A stretch of DNA of 64,000 nt from Paracoccus denitrificans. GTDB taxonomy: Bacteria; Pseudomonadota; Alphaproteobacteria; Rhodobacterales; Rhodobacteraceae. Under the pieces are notes generated by a model. The model was not told where the DNA came from. It ran no database searches and worked only from the letters and a program-made list of their open reading frames with translations. The stretch is taken from positions 1-64,000 of the forward strand of contig NZ_FNEA01000019.1 in the NCBI RefSeq assembly GCF_900100045.1, in the 5' to 3' direction. This document shows positions 42,826-53,450 of the stretch, one piece after another. How positions within the stretch are numbered: position 1 is the first letter of the stretch; every line of letters starts with the position of its first letter. The position numbers and the translations under genes are program-made.

Positions 42826-43347
42826 TCACTCGACGACCATCAGGGGCGCGCCGAACTCGACCGGGCTGCCGTCGTCGACCAGGATGCGCTTGACCGTGCC
42901 CGAGCGGGGCGAGGGGATGTGATTCATCGTCTTCATCGCCTCGACGATCATCAGCGTCTCGCCCTCCTTGACCTGCTGGCCGATGGTGACGAAGGGCGTG
43001 GCGCCGGGCTCCGGCGCCAGATAGGCGGTGCCGACCATGGGCGAGGCCACGACGCCGGGCAGGCTGGCCGGATCCTCGCTGGCGGCCGGGACCGGGGCGG
43101 CAGGCGCCGCCGGGGCAGCGGGCGCGGCGGGTGCCGGGGCGGCGGCGGGCGCGGCCACGGTCTGGATGATCTGCTTGTTCTGCTTGGAAAGGCTGACGGT
43201 CAGCCGGTCGTTCTCGTCATATTCGCGCTTGACGGTCAGTTCGGTCAGCTCGTTGCGATTGAGCAATTCGGCCAGCGCCTGGATGAAGGCGACATCGCCC
43301 TCGTGATGACGTTTTTCGTGACCAGCGTTTTTGGATTCGTCGCTCAT
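42826..43347 (-). CDS. accB: Acetyl-CoA carboxylase, biotin carboxyl carrier protein
   Basis: BCCP carries carboxybiotin between AccC and the carboxyltransferase. The 173-aa protein has an N-terminal part with [20 protein letters not shown], an Ala/Pro linker of about 30 residues ([20 protein letters not shown]), and a biotinyl domain with Lys139 in [13 protein letters not shown] 43347 is used since the upstream frame is not family-like. It heads the accB-accC-aat operon. Confidence 0.97.
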   Translation of the reverse strand: MSDESKNAGHEKRHHEGDVAFIQALAELLNRNELTELTVKREYDENDRLTVSLSKQNKQIIQTVAAPAAAPAPAAPAAPAAPAAPVPAASEDPASLPGVVASPMVGTAYLAPEPGATPFVTIGQQVKEGETLMIVEAMKTMNHIPSPRSGTVKRILVDDGSPVEFGAPLMVVE

Positions 43348-43450
43348 GCCGTCCTCTGGATGTCGTTTTCGGGGCCCGCGTTCTGCTTGCGCGGCGGATT
43401 TGGGCGCACTTATAGACCGTCGGACAACCCAAGGGAAAGGGATTCGCCGC

Positions 43451-44341
43451 CTAGCCCCTGCGTTTCCAGCGCCGATGCACCCAGAACCATTGCTCCATAT
43501 GCGCACGGACCAGCCGCTCCAGATCGTCGTTCAGCGCCTGCATCATGGTTATCGGATCGCTGTGCGGAACGGGTTCGCCGACCTCGACGCGAAAGCTCAG
43601 CCCGTCGGGCTGGCGCACCCCGGCGATGGGCAGGATCAGCGCGTCGTAGCGCAGCGCCAGTTCCGCCGGGGTCAGCACGGTCTTCGACGGCAGGCCGAAA
43701 AAGCGCAGCTCGGTGCCGTGGCCGTCGAACTGGTCGAAGCCCAGCGAAAGCCAGCCGCCGCCCTTGAGAAAGCGCAGCATGGCGGCCAGCCCGGCGCGGC
43801 CGCGCGGGAACATCGGCTCGGCGATGGCGCGCATGGCGGGGATGTAATGGCGGTTGAAGGCCTCGTTGTTCATCGGCCGGTAAAGCGCGCCTACCGGCCA
43901 GCCGCGCCCGGTCAGCGCCGCGCGCATGGCATCGTAGTTGCCGAAATGCGCCACGGCCAGAATGACCGGCCGGCCTGCCTGCGCGGCCTGTTCCAGCGCC
44001 GGCAGGCCGGGGCCGGTCAGGGGATCGGTCCGGTGGATGCGGTCGGTGAACTCGGTGCCGGAATAGATCTCGGCCAGCGAGCGGCCGGCATTGTCCGGCA
44101 CCGCGCGGGTCAGGCGGCGGACCTCGGAGGCCGAAAGGTCGGGGCGCGCCATGGCCAGGTTGGCGCGGATGCGCCTGCGCCAGCCGGCGAGGGGGCCCAG
44201 CACATGGGCGAAGAACCAGCCCATGGCGGGGATGCGCCGCTCATAGGGCAGGATGCGGGCCAGGCCCATGATGGCAAGGAAGGCGCCGTTGGCGATGCGG
44301 TCGCGCAGCGGCGCGGCGTCCTGGGTTTCGGTCTCGCTCAT
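43451..44341 (-). CDS. Lysophospholipid/lauroyl acyltransferase (LpxL/HtrB family)
   Basis: This 296-aa inner-membrane acyltransferase likely adds a secondary acyl chain to Kdo-lipid A or a similar lipid. It has an N-terminal hydrophobic segment (FLAIMGLARILPYERRIPAM), the catalytic HX4D motif in AVAHFGNYDAM, and the conserved MRFLKGGGW-like RFLKGGGWLSLGFDQFDGHG. The C-terminal HMEQWFWVHRRWKR is a hallmark of LpxL. It lies 25 bp after the DMT transporter gene and 103 bp before accB. Which acyl chain it uses cannot be told from sequence. Confidence 0.9.
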   Translation of the reverse strand: MSETETQDAAPLRDRIANGAFLAIMGLARILPYERRIPAMGWFFAHVLGPLAGWRRRIRANLAMARPDLSASEVRRLTRAVPDNAGRSLAEIYSGTEFTDRIHRTDPLTGPGLPALEQAAQAGRPVILAVAHFGNYDAMRAALTGRGWPVGALYRPMNNEAFNRHYIPAMRAIAEPMFPRGRAGLAAMLRFLKGGGWLSLGFDQFDGHGTELRFFGLPSKTVLTPAELALRYDALILPIAGVRQPDGLSFRVEVGEPVPHSDPITMMQALNDDLERLVRAHMEQWFWVHRRWKRRG

Positions 44342-44366
44342 CGCGGTCCTGCTTCTGGGCTTCGGT

Positions 44367-45293
44367 TCATGCGGGCCGGTGCATGGCGCGGGCCTCGCGC
44401 ATCCAGACATATATGCCCGCGACCACGATGATCAACGCACCGACAAAGGTCCAGAGGTCGGGCAGGGTGCCCCAGAAGAGCCAGCCCCAGAACCCGGCCC
44501 AGATCAGCCCGGTATAGCCGAAGGGGGCGATGGCTGCGGCCTCGGCCAGCGAGAAGGCCCGGATCAACAGAGCCTGCGCCGCCGTACCGAGCCCGCCGAG
44601 CAGCAGGAAGGCCCAGATGTCCCCGGCCGCGACGGGCTGCCAGAAGAAGGGCACCGCGAGCGAGGAGAGGATCGAGCCGACCAGCGCCGACCACAGCACC
44701 GAGGTCGCGGTGGAATCGCTGCGCGCGATGCGGGTCAGCAGGGCGCCGGCCGCATAGGTGAAGGCGGCGACCAGCGCCAGCAGCGCGGCGGGATGGAACA
44801 CGCCCGCGCCGGGGCGGATGATGATCATGGCGCCGCACAGCGCGGCGAGAATGCCGAGGACGCGGCGGATGCCGATCGATTCGCCCAGGAAGATCGCCGC
44901 GCCCAGCGTAATCAGCACCGGGTTGATGTCCATGATCGCCGTGGCCTCGGCCAGGCCGATGAACTGCAATGCACTGAAGAACAGCAGGATCGAGGCCAGT
45001 TGCGTCACGCCGCGAAAGAACTGCACCACCGGGCGGCGGGTGGCCAGGGTGCTGCGCAGCCTGGGCGCGAAGATTACCGCGACGATGGCCAGGTTGGTGA
45101 CGAAGCGCACCCAGACCACCTGCACCGGATGGTAGAGCGTCGAGAGATGCTTGCCGGTCGCATCCATCAGCGTGAACAGCAGGATCGCCAGCAGCAGAAG
45201 CAGGATGCCGCGCAATTGCGTCGAGCGGGCCGGATCGCCGGCGGGCGCGAGGATCGGTGCCACTGCGCCGGGATCGGCTTTTGGCGGGGTCAT
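44367..45293 (-). CDS. DMT superfamily (EamA) transporter
   Basis: This 308-aa protein has ten predicted TM helices arranged as two EamA halves. LLLLLAILLFTLMDATGKHL begins the first, and VLWSALVGSILSSLAVPFFW lies in the second. Typical landmarks are NPVLITLGAAIFLGESIGIR and YTGLIWAGFWGWLFWG. Substrate is unknown; EamA proteins export metabolites such as amino acids. The basic C-terminus is RAMHRPA. It is co-directional with lpxL. Two extragenic repeat copies lie 58-144 bp upstream of its start. Confidence 0.88.
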   Translation of the reverse strand: MTPPKADPGAVAPILAPAGDPARSTQLRGILLLLLAILLFTLMDATGKHLSTLYHPVQVVWVRFVTNLAIVAVIFAPRLRSTLATRRPVVQFFRGVTQLASILLFFSALQFIGLAEATAIMDINPVLITLGAAIFLGESIGIRRVLGILAALCGAMIIIRPGAGVFHPAALLALVAAFTYAAGALLTRIARSDSTATSVLWSALVGSILSSLAVPFFWQPVAAGDIWAFLLLGGLGTAAQALLIRAFSLAEAAAIAPFGYTGLIWAGFWGWLFWGTLPDLWTFVGALIIVVAGIYVWMREARAMHRPA

Positions 45294-45350
45294 GCTGCTT
45301 CCTTGGGCCTGGGCGCCTTGGGGCGGGCTGGTGCGCGCCCCGGGTGCCGT

Positions 45351-45437
45351 CGCATGAGTATTTGGGAAACGGTGAAAAACCGGGCGAGCCGGGCGCCCCT
45401 GGGCGCTGTCGCATGAGTATTTGAGGAACGAAGAAGC
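45351..45437 (+). repeat. Tandem pair of extragenic repeats
   Basis: CGCATGAGTATTTG occurs at 45351-45364 and at 45410-45423, 59 bp apart. The second copy continues into AGGAACGAAGAAGC, matching the copy on the other strand at 26663-26687. They sit in the spacer between the transketolase stop and the DMT gene start. Confidence 0.75.
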
Positions 45438-45477
45438 GTGCGGGCCGCACCCTGGAGAGCGCGGCCCGGTGTCTGGA

Positions 45478-47496
45478 TCAGCCCAGCAGGCGGCGGGCTT
45501 CGGCGGCGGCCGCCTCGGCGGTGATGCCGAACTCCTTGTAGAGCACCGGCGCCGGGGCAGAGGCGCCGAAGCCGATCATGCCGATGAAGCCCGAGGTCTC
45601 CTCGCGCCCGCGCTCGCCCAGGAGCAGCCAGTCCCAGGGCTGGCGCACGGCGGCCTCGATGGCGACGCGCACCGTGCCGGCGGGCAGGACTTGCCGGCGG
45701 TATTCGGCATCCTGGTCGCGGAACAGCTCCATCGACGGGACCGAGACGACGCGGGTGGGCACGCCCTCGGCCTCCAGCGCATCGCGTGCGGCGACGGCGA
45801 TCTCGACCTCGGAGCCCGAGGCCATCAGGATCACCTTGGGCGCGGCGCTGGCCTCGCGCAGGACATAGGCGCCGCGGGCGGTCAGGTTCTCGCCCGCCTG
45901 TTCGCGCAGCATCGGCAGGTTCTGGCGCGACAGCGCCAGCACGGCCGGGGTGGATTCGCTCGACAGCGCGATTTCCCAGGCCTCGGCGGTCTCGATCAGG
46001 TCGCAGGGGCGCAGGGTCAGCGTGTTGGGCGTGGCGCGGCAGATCGCCAGATGCTCGACCGGCTGGTGGGTCGGGCCGTCCTCGCCCAGGCCGATACTGT
46101 CATGGGTCATGACATAGGTCACCGGCAGGCCCATCAGCGCCGAGAGCCGCATGGCGCCGCGCGCGTAATCGGTGAAGCACATGAAGGTGCCGCCATAGGG
46201 GCGCAGCCCGCCATGCAGCCAGAGGCCGTTCATCGCTGCCGCCATGCCGTGTTCGCGGATGCCGTAGTTGATATAGCGGCCCTTGCGGTTTTCCGGCGAG
46301 AAGGTGCCCAGATCCTTGGTCCTGGTGTTGTTCGAGCCGGTCAGGTCGGCCGAGCCGCCGATGGTTTCGGGCAGTTCGGGGTTCACCACCTCCAGCACCA
46401 TCTCGCTGGCCTTGCGGGTGGCGACCTTGGGCTTGCTGTCCAGCGCCTGCTGTTTCAGCGCCGCGATGGTCGGGGCAAGCCGTTCGCTGACGCCGCCCGA
46501 GATGCGGCGGGCGAATTCGTCGCGGTTCTCTGCCGCATCGACGCGGGCGGCCCAGGCTTCGCGTGCCTCGCGGCCCTTGGCGCCGATGGCGCGCCATTCG
46601 GCCAGGATGTCCTCGGGGATGACGAAGGCGGGCGAATCCCAGCCCAGCACCTCGCGCGCGGCGACGATTTCCGCCGCCCCCAGCGCCGAGCCGTGCACGC
46701 CCGAGCTGTCCTGCTTGTTCGGCGCGCCGTAGCCGATGATGGTCTTGCAGGCGACCAGCACCGGGCGGTCGTCCTTGCCGCTGGCGGCATCGGCCAGCGC
46801 GCGCTCGATATCGGCCGGGTCGTGGCCGTCGCAGGACAGCGTGCGCCAGCCCGAGGCCTCGAAGCGTTTCAGCTGGTCGGTCGAATCCGACAGCGACACC
46901 CGGCCGTCGATGGTGATGTCGTTGTTGTCCCAGAGCACGATCAGGTTTCCGAGCTTCTGGTGGCCGGCCAGGCCGACGGCCTCCTGGCTGATGCCCTCCA
47001 TCAGGCAGCCGTCGCCGGCGATGACCCAGGTCTTGTGGCTGCACAGCCCCTCGCCGAACTGGGCGCGCATCGCCTCTTCGGCGATGGCGAAGCCGACGGC
47101 GGTGGCGATGCCCTGGCCCAGCGGGCCGGTCGTCGTCTCGACGCCCTCGGCATGGCCGAATTCCGGGTGGCCGGCGGTGATCGAGCCCCATTGCCGGAAA
47201 TTGCGGATCTGGTCGATCGACATCTGCTCGTAGCCGGTCAGGTAGAGCAGCGAATAGATCAGCATCGAGCCGTGGCCGGCCGACAGCACGAAGCGGTCGC
47301 GGTCGAACCAGTTCGGTGCGGCGGCGTCGAATTTCAGATGGTTGCGGAACAGGACCGTGGCGACGTCGGCCATGCCCATCGGCATGCCGGGATGGCCCGA
47401 GTTCGCGGCCTCGACGGCGTCCATGGAAAGGGCGCGGATCGCGGTGGCGAGGCGCCAGTGAGCGGGATCGGCCTTGCGGCGGTCGGCGATGTCCAT
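45478..47496 (-). CDS. tkt: Transketolase
   Basis: Transketolase shuttles two-carbon units in the pentose phosphate pathway using thiamine diphosphate. The 672-aa protein has the N-terminal [20 protein letters not shown], the ThDP-binding [20 protein letters not shown] ending in WDNN, and the pyrimidine-domain [11 protein letters not shown] and [23 protein letters not shown] 47496 is chosen from family alignment; the longer frame overlaps the divergent gene. It is divergent from the glycosyltransferase-like gene across 94 bp. Confidence 0.97.
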   Translation of the reverse strand: MDIADRRKADPAHWRLATAIRALSMDAVEAANSGHPGMPMGMADVATVLFRNHLKFDAAAPNWFDRDRFVLSAGHGSMLIYSLLYLTGYEQMSIDQIRNFRQWGSITAGHPEFGHAEGVETTTGPLGQGIATAVGFAIAEEAMRAQFGEGLCSHKTWVIAGDGCLMEGISQEAVGLAGHQKLGNLIVLWDNNDITIDGRVSLSDSTDQLKRFEASGWRTLSCDGHDPADIERALADAASGKDDRPVLVACKTIIGYGAPNKQDSSGVHGSALGAAEIVAAREVLGWDSPAFVIPEDILAEWRAIGAKGREAREAWAARVDAAENRDEFARRISGGVSERLAPTIAALKQQALDSKPKVATRKASEMVLEVVNPELPETIGGSADLTGSNNTRTKDLGTFSPENRKGRYINYGIREHGMAAAMNGLWLHGGLRPYGGTFMCFTDYARGAMRLSALMGLPVTYVMTHDSIGLGEDGPTHQPVEHLAICRATPNTLTLRPCDLIETAEAWEIALSSESTPAVLALSRQNLPMLREQAGENLTARGAYVLREASAAPKVILMASGSEVEIAVAARDALEAEGVPTRVVSVPSMELFRDQDAEYRRQVLPAGTVRVAIEAAVRQPWDWLLLGERGREETSGFIGMIGFGASAPAPVLYKEFGITAEAAAAEARRLLG

Positions 47497-47590
47497 ATCG
47501 GGATTCCGTGCTGTTGTATGGCGGCACGTCCTGATAGGCAGGAGGGCGCGCGGTTGCAACCCGCCACGGGATCGGAGGGGACGGTTTCGC

Positions 47591-49555
47591 ATGACACAGG
47601 GCCAGGCCATCGTCGGTTTCCGGCAGGATCGGATCGGGGCGCGGCTGATCTGCATGCTCAACGTCATGCGCCTGTCGCGCAAGTTCGGCGTCCCCGGCCG
47701 CTATCTCTGGCTTTCGCAGCCCGACGGCCCCTATCCCGAGCTGGTCGACCCGCGCGACTTCCTGGCCTCCGAATTCGTGGCCGCGCATATCGATATCGTC
47801 GCGCATGCGCCCGAGCGGTCGGGCCTGCGCAACCTGCCCGCCGCGGCGCCAGGCATGAACGGCGCCGGCTTCGCCCGCACCCTGGCCGAGGGGCAGCGCT
47901 ATGAATGCGACGCCATGTCCGAGATCGTGCGCTTCATGGACGAATCCGAGGCCGAGGCGGCGGAGGGGCTGCGCGCGGCGGCGGCCGAGCTTGCCCTGTC
48001 GCCGCGCCTGACACGGGCGCTGGCGCGGGCGCGGCGCATCCTGGCGGGGGTGGGCGGCGGCCAGCCGCTGGCCATCCATGTGCGGCGCGGCGACATCCTG
48101 GACGGCGATCCGTGGTCCTATTCCTCCTGGGCGTCGAAATATGTGCCCGACGAATTCTTCCGCGCCTTCGTCGCGGACAGGGAGGGGCCGGTGATCGCCT
48201 TTTCCGACACCCCTGCGGCGGTCGGGCATCTGCGTCGCGGCGATCCGCGCATCCTGCCCGTGAACGAGTTGCTCGACCATGGCCGGCTCTCGGCGGCCGA
48301 GCGGGACCTGCTGGAACTGCTGCTGATGGCCGGTTGCGCCGAGGTGGGGGCGCCCAGCCACAGCGCCTTTTCGCGCGCGGCGGCGATGATCGGGCACTGC
48401 CGGATCGTGGCGTTGCCCGGCGCGCTGCCCGCCGATGCGCAGCTTGAAAACCATGATGCGCTGCTGGACCGGGTGATCGCGCAGCCTGACAGCTTCTTTG
48501 CGCCCGGCGACCTGGCGCAAAGCGTAAGCTATGCCGCGCGCTACGCCGCAAGCTGCGGGCGAGGCACCGAACTGGTCGATGCGCTGGCCGGTCGCCTCGA
48601 TCTATTGGAGCGCTTCCCGTTTCTTTATCGCGAGCTTGCGCTGCTGGCCTGGTTGGCAGGGCGCAGGCGACAGGCGCGGGAACTGGCGCAGCGGGGCCTG
48701 GCGGTGCCGTCGATGCGCAACCGCGACAAGCCGCAATGCCGGCAGGTGCTGCTGGTGACCGGTGGGCGGGGCGGGGATGCGGACGGGTCCGGCGGCGGTC
48801 TGGACGCGGGTTTTCTGGACATGCTCTTTGCCGGGCGCGCGGCCGAGGGGCCGATCATGCCGGGGCTGGCGCATCGGCTGATGCGCGAGGGCGCCGCCGC
48901 GGGCCGGGCACTTGGCTTTGCGCCCGAACTGCTGGCGGTTCATGCCCAGCCCGATCCGGTTCGCGGCAAGGGCCGGATCCTGCCGCTTTGGGTGCTGCGA
49001 ATCGATTGGTCGGAATTCGTGCGCGATCCGGGGCCGCAGCGCGAAATGCTGCTCTGGCCCGACCTGTGGCGCAAGCTTGAGCCCTTTGGCGAGCGTCTGG
49101 CGGGGATCGAGGCGGGGCTGGCCAAGGGCGGCAATCCCGTGCTGGATGACAAGGATGCGGCATGGCTGGGCTTTTGCGCCTCGGTCCTGAGGCTGCATGG
49201 CCGGCTGAATCGCGCCTTTGCGATCCTGCACTGGCCGGACGCGGCGCGACCCGGCAGGATGCTGACGCGCAAGCGGCTGGCCGATGCCTGTTTCGCTGCC
49301 GGGAATCGCAAGGCCGGCTGGCGCTGGCTGGATGCGGCGCTGGAGACGGCGCCCGACCAGCCGCTCTTGCGGCTGTCGGCGGCGCTGCGCGCGGTGGAAG
49401 GGCAGGACCGCGCAAGGGCCGAGGCGCATTTGCGCGCGGCCGAGGCGGTCTGGCCGGACCTGCGCCTGACCGAAACCCTGCACCGCGCATTGCGCAGGCA
49501 GATGCGGGCCGGGGCGCCGGCGGATGCCGCAGCCGATGTCGCGTGCGCCGGATGA
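47591..49555 (+). CDS. Glycosyltransferase-like protein with HVRRGD motif and helical C-terminal repeats
   Basis: This 654-aa protein is not recognised as a named family. Residues 163-168 are HVRRGD, followed by [20 protein letters not shown]. That fits motif I of the alpha-1,6/O-fucosyltransferase fold (GT23, NodZ, POFUT type), and [13 protein letters not shown] and [17 protein letters not shown] fit the later nucleotide-sugar motifs. From about 340 on there are helical repeats ([40 protein letters not shown]) like TPRs. No signal peptide is evident, so it may act in the cytoplasm. ATG 47591 is used. Confidence 0.7.
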   Translation: MTQGQAIVGFRQDRIGARLICMLNVMRLSRKFGVPGRYLWLSQPDGPYPELVDPRDFLASEFVAAHIDIVAHAPERSGLRNLPAAAPGMNGAGFARTLAEGQRYECDAMSEIVRFMDESEAEAAEGLRAAAAELALSPRLTRALARARRILAGVGGGQPLAIHVRRGDILDGDPWSYSSWASKYVPDEFFRAFVADREGPVIAFSDTPAAVGHLRRGDPRILPVNELLDHGRLSAAERDLLELLLMAGCAEVGAPSHSAFSRAAAMIGHCRIVALPGALPADAQLENHDALLDRVIAQPDSFFAPGDLAQSVSYAARYAASCGRGTELVDALAGRLDLLERFPFLYRELALLAWLAGRRRQARELAQRGLAVPSMRNRDKPQCRQVLLVTGGRGGDADGSGGGLDAGFLDMLFAGRAAEGPIMPGLAHRLMREGAAAGRALGFAPELLAVHAQPDPVRGKGRILPLWVLRIDWSEFVRDPGPQREMLLWPDLWRKLEPFGERLAGIEAGLAKGGNPVLDDKDAAWLGFCASVLRLHGRLNRAFAILHWPDAARPGRMLTRKRLADACFAAGNRKAGWRWLDAALETAPDQPLLRLSAALRAVEGQDRARAEAHLRAAEAVWPDLRLTETLHRALRRQMRAGAPADAAADVACAG

Positions 49556-49645
49556 TCACGCGATCGTCATAAAGCATTTGCCAAAAGCCGGCCGCCGTCG
49601 CACCCTTGCAGGAAAAGCAGCGAATTTTCCAACGATGGGGGCATC

Positions 49646-51136
49646 ATGGCCAAAACCGCAACTCCGGTGGTCGATCCGGTAGACGAGATCCTGCCGCCGC
49701 TGCGCATGACGACCCTGGGCTTGCAGCACGTTCTGGTCATGTATGCCGGCGCGGTCGCCGTGCCGCTGATCGTCGGGCGGGCGCTGCGGCTTTCGCCCGA
49801 GGACGTGGCCTTCCTGATCTCGGCCGACCTGTTTTGCTGCGGCATCGCCACCATCATCCAGTCGCTGGGCGTCACGCGCTGGTTCGGCATCCAGTTGCCG
49901 GTGATGATGGGCGTCACCTTCGCCTCGGTCGGGCCGATGGTCGCCATGGCCAATGCCTATCCGGGGCCGGAGGGCGCGCGGATGATCTTTGGCGCCATCA
50001 TCGGGGCGGGGATCGTCGCCATGCTGATCGCGCCCTTTGTCGGGCGGATGCTGAAATTCTTTCCGCCGCTGGTCACCGGCACCATCATCCTGGTGATCGG
50101 CGTCACGCTGATGCGGGTGGGGATCAACTGGATCTTCGGCAACCCGGTCGGCCCGACCGCGCCCAAGGTCGTCGATCCGGTTGCCATGGGCTGGCTGAAC
50201 CAGCTGCGCGAACTGGCCGGAACCGGCGCCGTGCCGGCGCTGCCCGAGGGCTTTGCCCCCGCGCCCAGCGTGCAGAACCCGCTTTATGCCCAACCGGTGA
50301 ACATCGTCATCTCGGGCGTGGTTCTGGTCGCGATCCTGGTGATCGCGCGCTTTGGCCGCGGTTTCGTCGCCAATATCGCGGTGCTCCTGGGCATGCTGAT
50401 CGGCGCCGCGCTGACCATCGTGCTGGGTCAGATGACCTTCGAGAAGGTGGCCGAGGCGCATTGGTTCGGCATCGTCGCGCCCTTTCATTTCGGCACGCCG
50501 ATCTTCGATCCGGTGCTGATCGTGACCATGGTGCTGGTGATGATCGTGGTGATGATCGAATCGACCGGCATGTTCCTGGCTCTGGGTGAGATGACCGGGC
50601 GCGAGATCACGCCGCAGCGCCTGACCGCCGGCCTGCGCACCGACGGGTTGGGGACGCTGATCGGCGGCATCTTCAACACCTTCCCTTATACCTCCTTCAG
50701 CCAGAACGTCGGCCTTGTCGGCGTCACGGGGATCAAGAGCCGCTTCATCTGCGTCGCGGGCGGGCTGATCCTGATCCTGTTCGGGCTGGTGCCGAAGATG
50801 GGTGCGGCGGTCGAATCGCTGCCGACCCCGGTGCTGGGCGGCGCGGGGCTCGTCATGTTCGGCATGGTCGCCGCGACCGGGATCCGCATCCTCTCGACGG
50901 TGGATTTCGCCGGCAACCGCAACAACCTGTTCGTGGTGGCGGTGGCGCTCGGCTTCGGGATGATCCCGCTGATCGCCCCGGACTTCAAGCAATGGATGCC
51001 GCATGCCATCCACCCGCTGGTCGAATCGGGCATCCTGCTGGCGACCATCGCGGCGGTGGCGCTGAACGCCTTTTTCAACGGCACCGGCGGCAGCGTCGAG
51101 GACGCCAAGCGCGCCGCCGGCATGGCCGATCACTGA
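49646..51136 (+). CDS. Nucleobase:cation symporter-2 family permease (xanthine/uracil type)
   Basis: This 496-aa permease of the NCS2/NAT family (PbuX, UacT, XanQ group) imports xanthine, uric acid or uracil with a cation. It has about 14 hydrophobic helices and the NAT signature QNVGLVGVTGIKSR (Q-N-x-G-x4-T-G). GLQHVLVMYAGAVAVPLIVG stands near the start. A loop at about 180-215 between TM helices is longer than usual. The 3' end overlaps the convergent CNNM gene by 7 bp. No purine catabolism genes are adjacent. Confidence 0.93.
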   Translation: MAKTATPVVDPVDEILPPLRMTTLGLQHVLVMYAGAVAVPLIVGRALRLSPEDVAFLISADLFCCGIATIIQSLGVTRWFGIQLPVMMGVTFASVGPMVAMANAYPGPEGARMIFGAIIGAGIVAMLIAPFVGRMLKFFPPLVTGTIILVIGVTLMRVGINWIFGNPVGPTAPKVVDPVAMGWLNQLRELAGTGAVPALPEGFAPAPSVQNPLYAQPVNIVISGVVLVAILVIARFGRGFVANIAVLLGMLIGAALTIVLGQMTFEKVAEAHWFGIVAPFHFGTPIFDPVLIVTMVLVMIVVMIESTGMFLALGEMTGREITPQRLTAGLRTDGLGTLIGGIFNTFPYTSFSQNVGLVGVTGIKSRFICVAGGLILILFGLVPKMGAAVESLPTPVLGGAGLVMFGMVAATGIRILSTVDFAGNRNNLFVVAVALGFGMIPLIAPDFKQWMPHAIHPLVESGILLATIAAVALNAFFNGTGGSVEDAKRAAGMADH

Positions 51137-52482
51137 TCGGGGGCGGGCTCGCTCGCTGGGGGCAGCTCCAGCGGGCGGATGCGCAGCCGGGTGATGCGGT
51201 TTTCCCGCCGCGACAGCACCTCGAAGCGGTAGCCATGGAACGAGAACACCTGGCCCGCCGAGGGGATCGACTGGGCCATGTGGATCACCAGGCCGGCGAC
51301 GGTATTGGCCTCGTCGTCGGGCAGGGTCCAGTCCAGCGCCCGGTTCAGGTCGCGGATGGTCATCGCGCCGTCGACCAGGTAATCGCCCTGCGCGTTCGGC
51401 ACCAGGGTCTGCGCGGCGTCCATGTCGTGCTCGTCGGTGATCTCGCCGACGATCTCTTCCAGGATGTCCTCCAGCGTGATCAGCCCGCGCAGGCTGCCAT
51501 ATTCGTCCACCACCAGCGCGAAATGCGTGCGCCGCTTCATGAACTCCTGCATCTGCTCGTCCAGCGGCGTGGTGTCGGGCACGAAATAGGGCGGCATGGC
51601 GATGCTGAGAACGTCGAAGCCGCGCAACGCCTCGGGGCCGCCCTCCTGCATGGCCCGGCGCACGCCGCGCAGCAGATCCTTGGCATGGATCACGCCCACG
51701 ACGTTCTCGCGCTCGCCGCGATAGACGGGCAGGCGGGTATGCGGGCTTTTCAGCACCAGATCCAGCACCGCGTCGGCGGACAGGCCGGCATCGATCATCT
51801 CGATGTTCGAGCGGTGCAGCATGATCTCCTCGACCGAACGCTCGCTCAGGTCCAGCGCGCCCATCAGCAGGTCGCGCTCTTCCTTTTGCACGGCTCCGCT
51901 GGATTGTGCGACGGCCAGCGCGTCGGCGATCTCGTCCTGGACCGAAAAGACCGGGCCCGTGCCGCCGGCGCGGATGCCCAGGGGCGCCAGCAGGCCGCGC
52001 GCGATCAGCCGCACCGTCCAGACCACGGGCGCAAGGATCCGGGCCAGCACCCCCAGCGGCCGGGCGATGCGGCCGGCCATTTCCTCGGGGGCGATGCGGG
52101 CCAGGCTGCGGGGCAGCACCTCGGCCAGCACCAGCAGCAAAAGCGCCAGGACCAGCACCGCAAGCGCCATCCCGCCCCAACCCGAGATGCGCAGGCCAAG
52201 CGCGGCGGCAAGGCTGGTGGCCAGCAGCTTGACCAGATTGTTGCCGACAAGGATCGCGCCGTTCAGGTTTTCGCTGTTCTCCCTGGCCTCCAGCGCATCG
52301 GCCGCCCGCTGGTCGCCCTTGTCGGCGCGGGCGCGCAGCTTGCTGCGGCTTGCGGCACCCAGCGCCGTCTCGGCGCCCGAGAAAAAGGCCGAAAGCGCCA
52401 GAAGCAGCAGGATCGCCGCGACGATCGGCCAGAAGGCCGGATCATGGGCGGGCAGGGCGTCCGGGACAGTCGGGGACATCAT
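51130..52482 (-). CDS. CNNM/CorC (HlyC) family transmembrane protein
   Basis: This 450-aa protein has a DUF21/CNNM membrane domain of about three or four TM helices (WPIVAAILLLLALSAFFSGA, LAVLVLALLLLVLAEVLPRS). Two CBS domains follow (EEIMLHRSNIEMIDAGLSAD, FVPDTTPLDEQMQEFMKRRT) and a C-terminal CorC_HlyC domain (YLVDGAMTIRDLNRALDWTL). Family members export Mg2+ or Co2+; bacterial cases are often called hemolysin-related. ATG 52482 overlaps the xerD stop (ATGA); ATG 52479 is the neighbouring codon. Confidence 0.92.
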   Translation of the reverse strand: MMSPTVPDALPAHDPAFWPIVAAILLLLALSAFFSGAETALGAASRSKLRARADKGDQRAADALEARENSENLNGAILVGNNLVKLLATSLAAALGLRISGWGGMALAVLVLALLLLVLAEVLPRSLARIAPEEMAGRIARPLGVLARILAPVVWTVRLIARGLLAPLGIRAGGTGPVFSVQDEIADALAVAQSSGAVQKEERDLLMGALDLSERSVEEIMLHRSNIEMIDAGLSADAVLDLVLKSPHTRLPVYRGERENVVGVIHAKDLLRGVRRAMQEGGPEALRGFDVLSIAMPPYFVPDTTPLDEQMQEFMKRRTHFALVVDEYGSLRGLITLEDILEEIVGEITDEHDMDAAQTLVPNAQGDYLVDGAMTIRDLNRALDWTLPDDEANTVAGLVIHMAQSIPSAGQVFSFHGYRFEVLSRRENRITRLRIRPLELPPASEPAPDQ

Positions 52483-53450
52483 TGCTCGTTCTCGTCCCCG
52501 CGGCCCTTGGCCAGCGGATGGTGGTTCAGCACCAGATCGCGCATCCGCGTGTCCATGACATGGGTATAGATCTCGGTCGTGCCCAGATCGGCATGGCCCA
52601 AGAGCGTCTGGATGGCGCGCAGATCGGCGCCGCCTTCCAGCAGATGCGTGGCAAAGGCGTGGCGGATGACGTGGGGCGAGACGCGGGCGGGGTCGATCCC
52701 CGCCGCCAGCGCCAATTGCCCCAGCAGCGCGTTCATCGCCTGCCGGGTCATGTGCCCTTCGCGGCTGGGGGCGGGAAACAGCCAGCGTGCGCCCTTGCCG
52801 GCGACTAGCCGGCCCAGCGGGCTTTCCGCCGGCGCGTCGTCGCGCCGCTTCAGCCAGGCGGCCAGTGCCCGGCGGGCGGGGTCGCTGAGTGGCACCATGC
52901 GTTCCTTGCCGCCCTTGCCGCGGATGAGCAGCAGCGCCGGATCGCCGCGGCAGGCCCCGACCGGCAGCGAGACCAGCTCGCTGACCCGCATGCCGGTGGC
53001 ATAGACCAGTTCGACCAGCACCAGGTTGCGGGCGCGCTCGGTTTCGTTGCGGCCGATGCGGGGCAGGGCGTCCAGCATGGCCTGCACCTCGGCGCGGTCC
53101 AGGACCTTGGGCAGGCGCTGCGCACGCCCCGGCCCGCTGATGCGGCCGGCGGGGTCGTCCTCGCGCCAGCCCTCGTCCAGCGCGAAGCGGGTCAGTTGCC
53201 GGATCGCGGACAGCCGCCGCGCCCGCGTCGCCCGCGACAGGCCCTGGGCATCGCAATGGGACAGGTAGTCCTCGACCCCCTCGCGCGGGACGGTCAGCAG
53301 CGTTTCGTCCCGGGCGGCCAGCCAGTCCACGAAATCCCGCAGGTCGCGGCCATAGGCCAGAAGCGTGTTGCGCGCCGCCCCCGCCTCGGCTGCCTGCGCG
53401 TCGAGAAAGGCCGAGATCCGGCCCCGGTCGTCGAGGCGGCCGCGGCTCAT
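52479..53450 (-). CDS. xerD: Tyrosine recombinase XerD
   Basis: XerD acts with XerC at dif to resolve chromosome dimers. The 323-aa protein has the SAM-like N-domain (FLDAQAAEAGAARNTLLAYG) and catalytic residues Arg155 in ATGMRVSELVSL, Lys182, His260 and Arg263 in HVIRHAFATHLL, His286 in LLGHADLG, and Tyr295 in IYTHV. It overlaps the upstream unknown exported protein gene and the downstream CNNM gene by 4 bp each. XerC could be confused with it, but HVIRHAFATHLLEGGADLRA fits XerD. Confidence 0.93.
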   Translation of the reverse strand: MSRGRLDDRGRISAFLDAQAAEAGAARNTLLAYGRDLRDFVDWLAARDETLLTVPREGVEDYLSHCDAQGLSRATRARRLSAIRQLTRFALDEGWREDDPAGRISGPGRAQRLPKVLDRAEVQAMLDALPRIGRNETERARNLVLVELVYATGMRVSELVSLPVGACRGDPALLLIRGKGGKERMVPLSDPARRALAAWLKRRDDAPAESPLGRLVAGKGARWLFPAPSREGHMTRQAMNALLGQLALAAGIDPARVSPHVIRHAFATHLLEGGADLRAIQTLLGHADLGTTEIYTHVMDTRMRDLVLNHHPLAKGRGDENEQ

